Shown here in pieces: positions 7,491 through 16,099 of a stretch of 64,000 bases of DNA (position 1 is the stretch's first letter; every line of letters starts with the position of its first letter). The position numbers and the translations under genes were made by a program. The DNA lies in contig NZ_RQIT01000020.1 in the NCBI RefSeq assembly GCF_003837805.1, positions 1 to 64,000 of the forward strand, in the 5' to 3' direction. The DNA comes from Bradyrhizobium sp. RP6 (GTDB lineage Bacteria > Pseudomonadota > Alphaproteobacteria > Rhizobiales > Xanthobacteraceae). The notes below the pieces were generated by a model that did no database searches, was not told where the DNA came from, and saw nothing but the letters and a program-made list of their open reading frames with translations.

Positions 7491-8549
7491 TCAACGGGGG
7501 CCATGAATTGATGTTCCTCCACTGCGTCGGTGCGACGCAAACGGGTGACCGTCAGCCTTGTTTTCCCCGCTGGACGCATCTGCGCCGGCCGTCAGGCGCC
7601 GCGCGATCGGCATCAGCATGTACGGCGCAAGATGAATCGGGAACTGCGTCATCGCGAAATAGAGCCAGGTGGTGGGTGGCAGCGCGCCGGCCGTCGCCGC
7701 CAGCATCAGGCCGAGATTGCGCTGTGACACCATCAGCCCGAGCGCCAGCGCGCGCTGGTAGCCGATGCGGCGGAACAGCAGCGTAGTGATGGCAAGTAGT
7801 GTGAAATAGATCGCGAAGGACAGCAGCGCGAGGCCGATGGTGAACATCGGCTGGCTCACCAGGTCGCTCGCGACGTCGCCCATCACCGCGGAGGCGAACA
7901 CAAGCAGGATGATGATGTTGAAGCCATCGATCGGCCGCTTCTGACGCTGGATCGCCTTCGCGCCGCAGATCCAGCGGATGGCGGTCGCGGCCAGCAGCGA
8001 TGCGACGAGAATGCCGAGGAGCTTCAGGCCGAGCGTGAGCGGCGAGATGCTGAGCATGCCGCCGAGAAAGAGGCTCGCGAACAGCGACGCCGTGAATGGC
8101 ACGAGCGCGGTCGAGCTCACCAGCGTGACCAGCACCAAGGTGGCATCGAGCCCCATCAGCGCGGCGAGTGCCGGCGAGGCCATCATCGGCGAGGCCATGC
8201 CCTGGAGCATCAGCGCGAGAGCAAGGCCGGGCGAATGGCTCGTCAGCCCCGTTGCATGGGCGATCAATCCGACGATCAGCGGCACGCCGATCGTGGTCCA
8301 GGCCGTGGCGGCCGCGACCAGCGCCGGCCTGCGGAGATGGCTGTAGAGCGCGGCCAGATCGACCCGCATGAACGAGATGCAGAGCAGAAGAAAAATCGCC
8401 TCGGTGACATAGGGGCGCAACAGCGCGCCGAGCGGCGGCACCGCGACTGCGATGAAGACGACGGCGGCGACTGCGCGTGTGCCCTGGCTGCCGAGCCATG
8501 TCAGTGCGCGCAGGGGGAGAGCGAAGATGGTATGAAGAAAGGAAGGCAT
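7491..8549 (-). CDS. Bile acid:sodium symporter (BASS) family transporter
   Basis: A 352-residue inner-membrane protein with about nine or ten hydrophobic helices, of the BASS/bile acid:Na+ symporter superfamily. Pattern marks include the ISFMRVDLAALYSHLRRP segment, the GLALALMLQGMASPMMASPALAALMGLD stretch (residues about 125-155) and the SQRNLGLMLAATAG helix, which lines the cation/substrate site in this fold. The C-terminal 30 residues are polar and cytoplasmic. The gene follows the hydrolase by 13 bp and precedes the PepSY gene. Uptake or export of an organic anion related to the hydrolase substrate is possible, but nothing fixes the substrate. Confidence 0.8.
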   Translation of the reverse strand: MPSFLHTIFALPLRALTWLGSQGTRAVAAVVFIAVAVPPLGALLRPYVTEAIFLLLCISFMRVDLAALYSHLRRPALVAAATAWTTIGVPLIVGLIAHATGLTSHSPGLALALMLQGMASPMMASPALAALMGLDATLVLVTLVSSTALVPFTASLFASLFLGGMLSISPLTLGLKLLGILVASLLAATAIRWICGAKAIQRQKRPIDGFNIIILLVFASAVMGDVASDLVSQPMFTIGLALLSFAIYFTLLAITTLLFRRIGYQRALALGLMVSQRNLGLMLAATAGALPPTTWLYFAMTQFPIHLAPYMLMPIARRLTAGADASSGENKADGHPFASHRRSGGTSIHGPR

Positions 8550-8562
8550 GCAGGACGGCAGG

Positions 8563-9510
8563 TCAGCCCAATCCCTTCAGCCAGACGCCGATCTCGCTCA
8601 CGGCGACGTTGGCCTGCCGCAACAGCTTGCCCATGGTGAAGAAGCCGTGGAACTGGCCGGGGAAGTGCTTGTAGGTTACGGGTACGCCGGCCTGCCTGAG
8701 GCGCTCGGCATATTCGTTGCCTTCATCGCGCAGCGGATCGGCGCCGGCGGTCAGCACATAGGCCGGCGGCAGACCGGCAAGGTTCTGCGCGCGCGCCGGC
8801 GAGGCGCGCCAGTCGTGGATCTCGGCGGCGCCATTGAGGTAGTGGTCGCGGAACCAGCGGATCACCGAATGCGTCAGCAGCACGCTGGTCTCGGGCTCGC
8901 TATGGGAGCCGTGCGTCATGGCGAAATCGGTCGCCGGATAGATCAACACCTGGCCCGCGAGCGCGGGGCCGCCAGCGTCACGCGCGGCGAGCGCCACGAC
9001 CGCGGCGAGGTTGCCGCCGGCGCTGTCGCCGCCGATCACAAGGCGCGAGGCGTCGATGCCGAGCTGGCGCGCATTCGCGGCGATCCATTTGGTCGCGGCG
9101 ATCGCGTCATCGGCGGCGGCGGGAAACTTGTGTTCGGGCGCGAGGCGATAGTCGACCGAGACCACGATCAGCGCGCCCTCGGCCGCGAGCTGGCGGCAGA
9201 CCACGTCGTGGGAATCGAGATCGCCGATCACCCAGCCGCCGCCATGAAAGAACACCAGCGCCGGCGACAGGCCTTCGCGCTGGCGCGGTTCCTTGGGCAC
9301 GTAGAGGCGGGCGGGGATCGTTCCGTGCGGCGCCGGGATCGCCAGCGGGGCGACGCGGGCGAGCTCCGGCGGCTCCGGGTTGGTGGCAAAGCGCGCCTGC
9401 GAATAATAGGCGCGCGCTTCGCCCGCGCTCAGGGTCTCGTAGGCGGGGCGGCCGGCCTCCTGGAAGGCCTTGTAGACGGCGGCTGCATCGGGATCGAGCA
9501 CAACGGGCAT
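8563..9510 (-). CDS. Alpha/beta hydrolase, HSL-type carboxylesterase
   Basis: A 315-residue hormone-sensitive-lipase-type esterase (alpha/beta hydrolase fold 3). It shows the oxyanion-hole FFHGGGWVIGD motif, the nucleophile elbow GGDSAGG, the acidic residue in TAGADPLRDEG and the catalytic His in FPGQFHGF. No signal peptide is visible, so it should act in the cytoplasm on short acyl esters. The ATG at 9510 matches the usual family start (MPVVLDPDAAAVYKAF); an upstream ATG at 9561 gives a 17-residue extension without a clear ribosome site. First gene of the three-gene minus-strand run. Confidence 0.88.
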   Translation of the reverse strand: MPVVLDPDAAAVYKAFQEAGRPAYETLSAGEARAYYSQARFATNPEPPELARVAPLAIPAPHGTIPARLYVPKEPRQREGLSPALVFFHGGGWVIGDLDSHDVVCRQLAAEGALIVVSVDYRLAPEHKFPAAADDAIAATKWIAANARQLGIDASRLVIGGDSAGGNLAAVVALAARDAGGPALAGQVLIYPATDFAMTHGSHSEPETSVLLTHSVIRWFRDHYLNGAAEIHDWRASPARAQNLAGLPPAYVLTAGADPLRDEGNEYAERLRQAGVPVTYKHFPGQFHGFFTMGKLLRQANVAVSEIGVWLKGLG

Positions 9511-9713
9511 GAAAGGGACCTTGGGGTTTCCGGTTATTGTTGGATGGTATTTTCGGGACAACGCCCGCGTTCGGCCCCGGGGAGGGGCTCATGACTATCC
9601 CATCCGGGAGCTGGCCTGGCCAGACCGCGCCGGGAAGGGCAGGGATGCCGCCCTTCCCCCGCCGTATTCGGCGTGTTAACCGGAGGCCTGCGAGCGGCGG
9701 TATCCCCTGTAGA

Positions 9714-10733
9714 ATGTTCAACAAACCCGATTCGCTGTTCAAGCCGCGCGAGATGTTCAAAACCTTTTCCCTGACAGGCCTTGCGGCGCTGCTGGCCGCC
9801 ACCGCGCTGACCGTCGCGACGCCGGCCCAGGCGCAGATCGGCACAATCTTTTCGGATCCGCCGCCGCTGCGGCCGCCCGGCAGCATTCCGCGCGGCCAGC
9901 CGCAGGTCCCCGAGGACGACGAAGAGGTACCGGAGCTGCCCCCGCAGGGCCGCGTGCTGCCGTCGCGCCCGATGCCGCCGCCGCAGGGCCGCCAAGGTAA
10001 CGCGATGCCGGGCGCGGTCGAGAGCCAGCCGCTGGCGCCGCCCCCGGGCTCGACCGTCGCGCCGCCAAACCAGCTGCCGTCGGCGGCGATCGCTCCGCCC
10101 GGTCCGCAAGGTGCGCCTGGTCAGCGCCAGCCCCAGCAGAAGGGTGCGCCGGGCACCGTCCCGCAGACCCCGGCGAGCCTTCAGCCGGGCGACGAGGTCG
10201 TGACCGAGCCGCCGGCGCAGAAGATCGTGAACAAGAAGGCGACCTTCTCCGGCCTCGACAAGATCACCGGGCGCATCATCAATTTCGACGAGGAGATCGG
10301 CGAGACCGTCCAGTTCGGTGCGCTCAGGGTCAAGACCGACGCCTGCTATACGCGGCCGGCGACAGAAGCCGCCAACACCGACGCGTTCGTCGAGGTTGAC
10401 GAGATCACCTTGCAGGGCGAGGTGAAGCGCATCTTCTCGGGCTGGATGTACGCGGCAAGCCCGGGCCTGCACGGCGTCGAGCATCCGATCTACGACATCT
10501 GGCTCACCGACTGCAAAGAACCGCAGCAGACCATTGCGACCGCGGCACCGGATCCGGCCGCGGCAAAGCCGCCGCCACCGCCGCCCACGCAGAAGAAGGC
10601 CGCACCCAAGCAGGCCGTGCAGCAGCGTCCGCCGCAGCCCTTGCCGCCACCACCGCAGCAGCAACCGGCTCCGCCACCGCCGCCGCCGGAGCAGCGGCCA
10701 GGTCTGTTCGGTATTCCCGGGTTCGGCCGCTAA
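9714..10733 (+). CDS. DUF2155 domain exported protein
   Basis: A 339-residue exported protein. After a signal peptide (MFKTFSLTGLAALLAATAL region, cleavage near AQAQ) comes a long Pro/Gln-rich linker, then the DUF2155 domain at about residues 175-275 (IVNKKATFSGLDKITGRI, VQFGALRVKTDACYTRP, FSGWMYAASPGLHGVEHPIYDIWLTDC). A second Pro-rich tail ends GLFGIPGFGR. The domain is typical of alphaproteobacteria and normally encoded beside NDUFA12 and aat; function unknown, presumably periplasmic. The ATG at 9714 is used; a 9-bp hairpin (9632-9640/9650-9658) lies in the leader. Confidence 0.85.
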   Translation: MFNKPDSLFKPREMFKTFSLTGLAALLAATALTVATPAQAQIGTIFSDPPPLRPPGSIPRGQPQVPEDDEEVPELPPQGRVLPSRPMPPPQGRQGNAMPGAVESQPLAPPPGSTVAPPNQLPSAAIAPPGPQGAPGQRQPQQKGAPGTVPQTPASLQPGDEVVTEPPAQKIVNKKATFSGLDKITGRIINFDEEIGETVQFGALRVKTDACYTRPATEAANTDAFVEVDEITLQGEVKRIFSGWMYAASPGLHGVEHPIYDIWLTDCKEPQQTIATAAPDPAAAKPPPPPPTQKKAAPKQAVQQRPPQPLPPPPQQQPAPPPPPPEQRPGLFGIPGFGR

Positions 10734-10746
10734 GCCCGGCAAACGA

Positions 10747-11427
10747 TCATTGCCGTGAGGCGATGATCTCGAGGGCGCGTGCGCCGGGGATCGCTTCGCC
10801 GTCGGAGAGCCTCAGGAAATCTCCAGGCTCGCCCGCCAGCGCCCTGTCGAGCAGTGCCGTATAGCGTCGCCGCGAAATCTCGACCGCTCCAAAGCTCTTC
10901 AGGTGCTCGGTGACATACTGGGTGTCGAGCAGCTCGAAGCCGCCATAAATGAGCCGCGCGACCAGATGCACCAGCGCGACCTTCGAGGCATCGCGCGCGG
11001 TGTGGAACATGCTCTCTCCGAAGAACGCCCGTCCCAGGCTGACGCCGTACAGCCCGCCGACGAGGTCGTCGCCCTGCCAGGCCTCGACGCTGTGGCAATG
11101 GCCGAGCTCGAAGAGGCCGCCATAGAGGTCGCGGATGCGCTTGTTGATCCAGGTGTCCTCGCGTCCGGCCTGCGGCGCGGCGCAGCCGGCGATCGTCGCC
11201 TTGAACGCGGTGTTGACGGTCACGCGAAACAGATCCGAACGAACGGTGCGCGCAAGCCGCGAGGCGACGCGAAATCCATCGAGCGGGATGACGCCGCGCA
11301 ACTCCGGCTCGACCCAGAACAGGGTCGGATCGTCGGCGTTTTCCGCCATCGGGAAGATGCCGCAGGCATAGGCGCGCAGCAGCACGGCCGGCGTGATTTC
11401 AGAGGGGGCGGAGTCGCGCGAAGTCAT
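10747..11427 (-). CDS. aat: Leucyl/phenylalanyl-tRNA-protein transferase
   Basis: A 226-residue Aat enzyme of the N-end rule pathway. It transfers Leu or Phe from aminoacyl-tRNA to proteins with N-terminal Arg or Lys, marking them for ClpAP through ClpS. Marks: YACGIFPMAE and the FWVEPELRGVIPLD block near the start, TWINKRIRDLYGGLFELGHCHSVE in the middle and the GVSLGRAFFGESMFHTARDASKVAL core. Its end faces the DUF2155 gene, 13 bp away. In Rhizobiales aat normally adjoins accC; here three signalling genes intervene. Confidence 0.95.
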   Translation of the reverse strand: MTSRDSAPSEITPAVLLRAYACGIFPMAENADDPTLFWVEPELRGVIPLDGFRVASRLARTVRSDLFRVTVNTAFKATIAGCAAPQAGREDTWINKRIRDLYGGLFELGHCHSVEAWQGDDLVGGLYGVSLGRAFFGESMFHTARDASKVALVHLVARLIYGGFELLDTQYVTEHLKSFGAVEISRRRYTALLDRALAGEPGDFLRLSDGEAIPGARALEIIASRQ

Positions 11428-11488
11428 GGCTTGCCATCATAGCAGGATCGCAATGCGGTTGCGATGGGTGGCGCCGCCGAGCGCGAGC

Positions 11489-12592
11489 TCAGCTCGCGGC
11501 GGCGGTGCTGGTCTTGCCGGGGGCTGCGGGCATGCGGCCGAACTTCAGCACGACCCGGGTTCCGGAATGCACGGGATCGCGCTCGACCGAGGCGTCGAGC
11601 TTGGAGGCCATGGCCGCGACGATGCGCTGGCCCATGCCGGTGGAGCGGGGATCGGCCTTGGCGTTGTCGCCGACGCCGTCGTCGGTGATCGAGAGCAGGA
11701 GATCGTCGCCCTGCGAGATCAGCTCGACATGGATCGGGCCGGCGCCGTCGGGATAGGCGTATTTCACAGCGTTCATCACCAGCTCGTTGACGATGATGCC
11801 GACGGCGACCGCACGGTCCGGATCGATCTCGATCGGCTCGGCCTTCAGCGTCAGGCGCGACATCCGGTTGCCTTCGGCCGAGCGGCGGAGATCCTCCAGC
11901 AGCGAGTCCAGATACTGGCTCAGGACCACGCTTTTCAGGTCCTGTGAGGTGTAGAGGCGGCGGTGCACCTGCGCGACCGCGGCGACGCGGCCCATCGCGT
12001 TGGTCAATGCCGCCTTGACCTCGTCCTGGGCGGCGGAGCTCGCCTGAAGGTGCAGCAACGAGGCAATGATCTGGAGCGAATTGCCGACACGGTGGTTGAC
12101 CTCGCGCAGCAGGAGCTCGCGTTCGGCGGCGAGCGCCGCGTAGCGGTCGCGCGAGGCGTGGATCTCGGCTTCGGCTTCCTCGCGCGCCCTCTGCAACGCG
12201 GCCTGGCGCAGCGCGCCTTCGGCGGCGACATGGAGGAGCGGGATGAAGTCGCCCTGGACATCCTTTACCAGATAGTCGGCCGCCCCCGCCTTCAGCGCCG
12301 TGACCGCGATGCTGGAATCCTGCGAGGCGGTAACGAATACGACCGGTGGCGCGTCCGGGATCGCCATGATCTGCTCGAGCGTCTCCAGCCCGTCGAGGCC
12401 CGGCATGTACTGATCGAGCGCCACGACATCGATGCCGCCTTCGGCGCTGGCGCGGCGGATGCGCTCGAGACCTTCCTCGCCGCTCGCGGCATGAACGACC
12501 CGGTAACCGCGCCGCGTCAGGCCGCGATCGACCAGGCGCGCCAGCGCGTCGTCGTCGTCGATGTAGAGCAGTGTCGGCGTGCGCTGGTTCAT
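11489..12592 (-). CDS. Hybrid receiver / HisKA_2 histidine kinase
   Basis: A 367-residue cytoplasmic protein. An N-terminal receiver domain (residues 1-125) has phospho-acceptor Asp60 (VVALDQYMPGLDG), Thr89 and Lys110. A coiled coil follows (about 130-160), then a HisKA_2-type dimerisation domain with His167 (LLREVNHRVGNSLQ), then an HATPase_c domain with N box NELVMNAVKYA and G1 box DDGVGDN. Output kinases of this type lie downstream of a receiver in phosphorelays. Its start overlaps the stop of the preceding receiver gene by 4 bases. The signal and final target are unknown. Confidence 0.9.
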   Translation of the reverse strand: MNQRTPTLLYIDDDDALARLVDRGLTRRGYRVVHAASGEEGLERIRRASAEGGIDVVALDQYMPGLDGLETLEQIMAIPDAPPVVFVTASQDSSIAVTALKAGAADYLVKDVQGDFIPLLHVAAEGALRQAALQRAREEAEAEIHASRDRYAALAAERELLLREVNHRVGNSLQIIASLLHLQASSAAQDEVKAALTNAMGRVAAVAQVHRRLYTSQDLKSVVLSQYLDSLLEDLRRSAEGNRMSRLTLKAEPIEIDPDRAVAVGIIVNELVMNAVKYAYPDGAGPIHVELISQGDDLLLSITDDGVGDNAKADPRSTGMGQRIVAAMASKLDASVERDPVHSGTRVVLKFGRMPAAPGKTSTAAAS

Positions 12593-13029
12593 GTGGCGGC
12601 GGGCGGGACCTGGATGACCGAGAAGAACAGCCCGAGCTGCCGGATGGCATTGGCGAAATTCTCGTAGTTGACGGGCTTGGTGATGTAGACGTTGCAGCCG
12701 AGCTCGTAGCAGCGCTTGATTTCCTGGGAATCGTCGGTGGTGGTCAGCACCACCACGGGCGAGGCCTTCAGATATTTGTTTTCCTTGATCTGCCTCAGGA
12801 TGTCGATCCCGGTCATGTCGGGAAGGTTGAGGTCGAGCAGGATCAGGAGCGCATTGCCCTTCTGCACGAGGCCCGAGCCGTCGGCGCCGAACAGGTGCCG
12901 CATCGCGTCGGTGCCGTTGGTGAACGAGACGATCTCGTTGTTGACGCCCGAGCGGCGGATGTTGCGCTCGATCAGGCGGGCGTGGCCCTCGTCGTCCTCG
13001 ATCATGATGATGGTGACAGGCTGGGTCAT
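12589..13029 (-). CDS. Single-domain response regulator (Rcp1-like)
   Basis: A 146-residue stand-alone receiver with no output domain. Acidic pocket IEDDEGHARL (residues 10-20), phospho-acceptor Asp66 (LLILLDLNLPDMTG), TTTDDSQE loop and Lys118 of the ITKPVNYENF motif are all present. The length and the FTNGTDAMRHLFG stretch resemble the Rcp1 regulators that pair with phytochrome-like kinases. It is sandwiched between two kinase genes with 4-base overlaps on both sides and probably shuttles phosphate between them. Confidence 0.9.
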   Translation of the reverse strand: MTQPVTIIMIEDDEGHARLIERNIRRSGVNNEIVSFTNGTDAMRHLFGADGSGLVQKGNALLILLDLNLPDMTGIDILRQIKENKYLKASPVVVLTTTDDSQEIKRCYELGCNVYITKPVNYENFANAIRQLGLFFSVIQVPPAAT

Positions 13030-14552
13030 CGATCTCTGTTCCGGTTGCTCACATTCCAGGCGATCGGCAGCGTGATCGTGAAGGTGCTGCCCGCGTTCAG
13101 TTCCGATGATACCGACATGGTGCCGCCGAGGCGACGCACAAGTGCACGGACATGCGCAAGACCGATGCCCTGGCCGGGCTTGTCCTGGGTTCCCGCGCGG
13201 CGGAATAGGTCGAATATCCGCTGGTGATCCTTCGGATCGATTCCGCGGCCGTTGTCGCTGATCTCGAAAATAGCGTAGCCGAGCTTGGTCCGCCCGCGGA
13301 TTCTGATCTCGCCGGGCGCGCCGGGCTTGAGATATTTGATCGCGTTGTCGATCAGATTGGAGAAAATCTGCTCGAGTGCGAGACGATCGCTCATGAGGTT
13401 CGGCAGGGGCTCGACGTGGATCTCGGCCTGTGCCTCGGCCGCCTGGTGCGCCAGCGTCGAGACGATGGCCTCGATCAGCTCGCGCGTGTCGATCTTCACC
13501 GGCTGGAATTCGCGCCGGCCCTCGCGCGTGAGGTTGAGGATAGCCGAGATCAGCCGGTCCATCTTGGCGATCGACGTCTTGATAAAGCCTAGCGCTTCGG
13601 AAAAATCCTCCGAAAGCTGTTTGTCGGCGCCTTCGAGCGCGATCTCGCCCGGCCCGGCGGGGGCCAGCGGCGCTCCCTCCGCAGGGACGTGAGCGAGGCT
13701 GCTGATGCGGCGGAAGATATCGCCGCCGAGCTCCTCGAGCTCGCTGGTGAAGCCCATGATGTTGACGAGCGGCGAGCGCAGATCGTGGCTGACGATATAG
13801 GCAAAGCGCTGGATCTCGTCGTTGGCTTCGCGCAGGTCCGCCGTGCGTTCGTCGACTACGGCCTCCAAATTGACGTTGGCATCGCGCAGGCGCGATTCGG
13901 CCTCGTCGCGGGCGCGGGTCGACCGCCGGACCAGCCAGATCGAGAGCATCGCCAGCACCACCACGAGGCCGGAGCCGATGCCGGTCATCGACGCGGCGAG
14001 GGTCTGGCTGCGGTCGGAATTGGCAGTGCGGAGGCGGAATAGGCGCTCCTCCTCCTGGATCATCGCATTCGCAACGGTGGCGATCCTCGTCGTGGTGTCC
14101 TGGGCCGCGGCCTCGCGCACCAGTGCCACGGCCTTGTCCGGCTGGCCCTGCCGGATGAACACCATTTCCTGCGCGAACTGGCCGAGGCGGATTTCGATCG
14201 CCGCGCTCAGCTTTTCGACGTTCTCGCGTTGCGCTGGATTGTCGCCGCTCAGGCGCGTCAGCTTGTCGAGGGCCGGGATGATCGCCGCCACGGCCTTTTC
14301 ATGGTCGACCCTGAAATTCTCACCCTGCGTCAGGAGATAGCCGCGAGCGCCGCTCTCGGCGCGCCGGACTTCTAGCAGCAGAGCGTTGACCTGGTTCTCC
14401 ACCTCGATGGTGTGAACCACCCATTTGCTGTCCTCCCGCGCCTTGTTGACGAGGTAGACGGAGCCGGCACTAATCACGGTCAGCACCAAAAGCCCCGCCG
14501 CGAACAGCAGGATCTGCCAGAATGCGCGCCGTCGGTGGGCTTCAGCCGTCAC
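13026..14552 (-). CDS. CHASE3-domain sensor histidine kinase
   Basis: A 508-residue membrane sensor kinase. TM1 is at about residues 11-35 and TM2 at about 190-208, enclosing a CHASE3-type periplasmic helical domain (EVRRAESGARGYLLTQGE). A linker coiled coil leads to HisKA with His256 (AYIVSHDLRSPLVNIMGF), an unusual acidic/Pro-rich insertion (about 285-315), and HATPase_c with N box NLIDNAIKYL and G boxes DNGRGID and GQGIGLAHVRALV. It starts the three-gene relay and would phosphorylate the next-encoded receiver. The signal is unknown. The gap to accC (106 bp) probably holds the promoter. Confidence 0.92.
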   Translation of the reverse strand: MTAEAHRRRAFWQILLFAAGLLVLTVISAGSVYLVNKAREDSKWVVHTIEVENQVNALLLEVRRAESGARGYLLTQGENFRVDHEKAVAAIIPALDKLTRLSGDNPAQRENVEKLSAAIEIRLGQFAQEMVFIRQGQPDKAVALVREAAAQDTTTRIATVANAMIQEEERLFRLRTANSDRSQTLAASMTGIGSGLVVVLAMLSIWLVRRSTRARDEAESRLRDANVNLEAVVDERTADLREANDEIQRFAYIVSHDLRSPLVNIMGFTSELEELGGDIFRRISSLAHVPAEGAPLAPAGPGEIALEGADKQLSEDFSEALGFIKTSIAKMDRLISAILNLTREGRREFQPVKIDTRELIEAIVSTLAHQAAEAQAEIHVEPLPNLMSDRLALEQIFSNLIDNAIKYLKPGAPGEIRIRGRTKLGYAIFEISDNGRGIDPKDHQRIFDLFRRAGTQDKPGQGIGLAHVRALVRRLGGTMSVSSELNAGSTFTITLPIAWNVSNRNRDR

Positions 14553-14658
14553 GACGGTTCACCTGTCGATGTTCAGTGGAGTTCAAAACGCCCCCTTGGA
14601 ACTGCGCCCGCCGTCCAGAACGCGATCGGGGCCAAAGGGTTCCAGAAGGGGCGGAAGA

Positions 14659-16017
14659 TTATCTCGCTGCAGGTTCCGGCTTGCCGGCGAGGTACTGCTC
14701 CAGCCAGTGGATGTGGTAGTCGCCGTTGATAATGTCGTCTTCGCGCACCAGCGCACGGAACAGCGGCAGCGTGGTCTCGATGCCTTCGACCACCATCTCA
14801 TCCAAGGCCCGGCGCAGCCGCATCAGGCATTCGGCGCGGGTCTTGCCGTGGACGATCAGCTTGCCGACGAGCGAATCGTAATAGGGCGGGATCGTGTAGC
14901 CCTGATAGACGGCGGAATCGATCCGGACCCCGAGGCCGCCAGGCGGATGATATTGCTGGATGCGGCCGGGCGAGGGGCGGAAGGTCTGCGGGTTCTCGGC
15001 ATTAATGCGGCACTCGATCGCGTGGCCGATGACCTGGATTTCATCCTGTCTGGCGGGCAGGTCGCCGCCGGCGGCGATGCGGATCTGTTCCAGCACGAGG
15101 TCGATATCGGTGATGCTCTCGGTGACGGGATGCTCCACCTGGATACGCGTGTTCATCTCGATGAAGTAGAACTCGCCGTCCTCGAACAGGAACTCGATGG
15201 TGCCGACACCGAGATATTTCATCTCGCGCATCGCTTTCGCGCAGGTCTCGCCGATCTTGGCCCGCGCGGCGGCGGACAGCACGGGCGAGGGTCCTTCCTC
15301 CCAGACCTTCTGATGACGGCGCTGCAGCGAGCAGTCGCGCTCGCCGAGATGGATCGCGCCGCCGCGGCCGTCGCCGAGGATCTGGATCTCGATATGGCGC
15401 GGCTTCTGGAGGTATTTTTCCAGATAGACGGAAGCATCGCCAAAGGCGGACCTGGCCTCGTTGGCCGCCGTCGACAGCGCCAGCAGGAGGTCGGCCTCGC
15501 TGTGCGCGACCTTCATGCCGCGGCCGCCGCCGCCCGCCGCTGCCTTCACCAGCACCGGGAAGCCGATCGCCTTGGCGATCGCCATCGCGTCGTCGTCGGG
15601 GCCGACCGCGCCATCGGAGCCGGGCACCACGGGGATGCCGAGGCGCTTCGCCGTCTTCTTGGCCTCGATCTTGTCGCCCATCAGGCGGATGTGCTCGGCC
15701 TTCGGGCCGATGAAATGCAGATTGTGCTCGGCGAGAATTTCCGCAAAACGCGCGTTCTCGGAGAGGAAGCCGTAACCGGGATGCACAGCGTCGGCGCCCG
15801 TGATCTCGCAGGCCGCGAGCAGCGCGGGCACGTTGAGATAGCTGTCCTTGGATGAGGGCGGCCCGATGCAGACGCTCTCATCCGACAGCCGCACATGCAT
15901 GGCATCGGCGTCGGCCGTGGAGTGCACGGCGACGGTCGCGATCCCGAGCTCCTTGCAGGCCCTGAGGATGCGAAGGGCGATCTCGCCGCGATTGGCTATG
16001 AGGATCTTGTCGAACAT
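14659..16017 (-). CDS. accC: Acetyl-CoA carboxylase, biotin carboxylase subunit
   Basis: A 452-residue biotin carboxylase. It uses ATP and bicarbonate to carboxylate the biotin on AccB, the first half of malonyl-CoA formation. Recognised by the start MFDKILIANRGEIALRI, the ATP-grasp glycine loop KAAAGGGGRGMKV, the ERDCSLQRRHQKV block, the metal/catalytic ENEMNTRIQVEHPVTE region and the C-terminal biotin-carboxylase domain. Length matches the family (about 450). It follows accB with 82 bp between, filled by a palindromic repeat. Confidence 0.97.
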   Translation of the reverse strand: MFDKILIANRGEIALRILRACKELGIATVAVHSTADADAMHVRLSDESVCIGPPSSKDSYLNVPALLAACEITGADAVHPGYGFLSENARFAEILAEHNLHFIGPKAEHIRLMGDKIEAKKTAKRLGIPVVPGSDGAVGPDDDAMAIAKAIGFPVLVKAAAGGGGRGMKVAHSEADLLLALSTAANEARSAFGDASVYLEKYLQKPRHIEIQILGDGRGGAIHLGERDCSLQRRHQKVWEEGPSPVLSAAARAKIGETCAKAMREMKYLGVGTIEFLFEDGEFYFIEMNTRIQVEHPVTESITDIDLVLEQIRIAAGGDLPARQDEIQVIGHAIECRINAENPQTFRPSPGRIQQYHPPGGLGVRIDSAVYQGYTIPPYYDSLVGKLIVHGKTRAECLMRLRRALDEMVVEGIETTLPLFRALVREDDIINGDYHIHWLEQYLAGKPEPAAR

Positions 16018-16035
16018 GGTGCCTCGGGGGGCGAA

Positions 16036-16097
16036 TGGGGAATAGCGAATGGCGAATAGGGCAGGAGCAGCTATTCGCTACTCGCTATTCGCCACTC
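16036..16097. repeat. Long palindrome between accB and accC
   Basis: Arms at 16040-16059 and 16071-16090 pair at 18 of 20 positions, extending imperfectly outward to about 24 bp; the loop is 11 bases. Within each arm the motif GCGAATRG recurs. A run of related GCGAATAGC units is a dispersed family in Bradyrhizobium-type genomes. Transcribed, it gives a large hairpin inside the accB-accC message. Confidence 0.65.
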
Positions 16098-16099
16098 CC

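Noticed and set aside
7491..7565. Truncated C-terminus of the BASS transporter
   Set aside because: The polar tail is long but the helices before it are complete, so it reads as an ordinary cytoplasmic tail rather than a frameshift.
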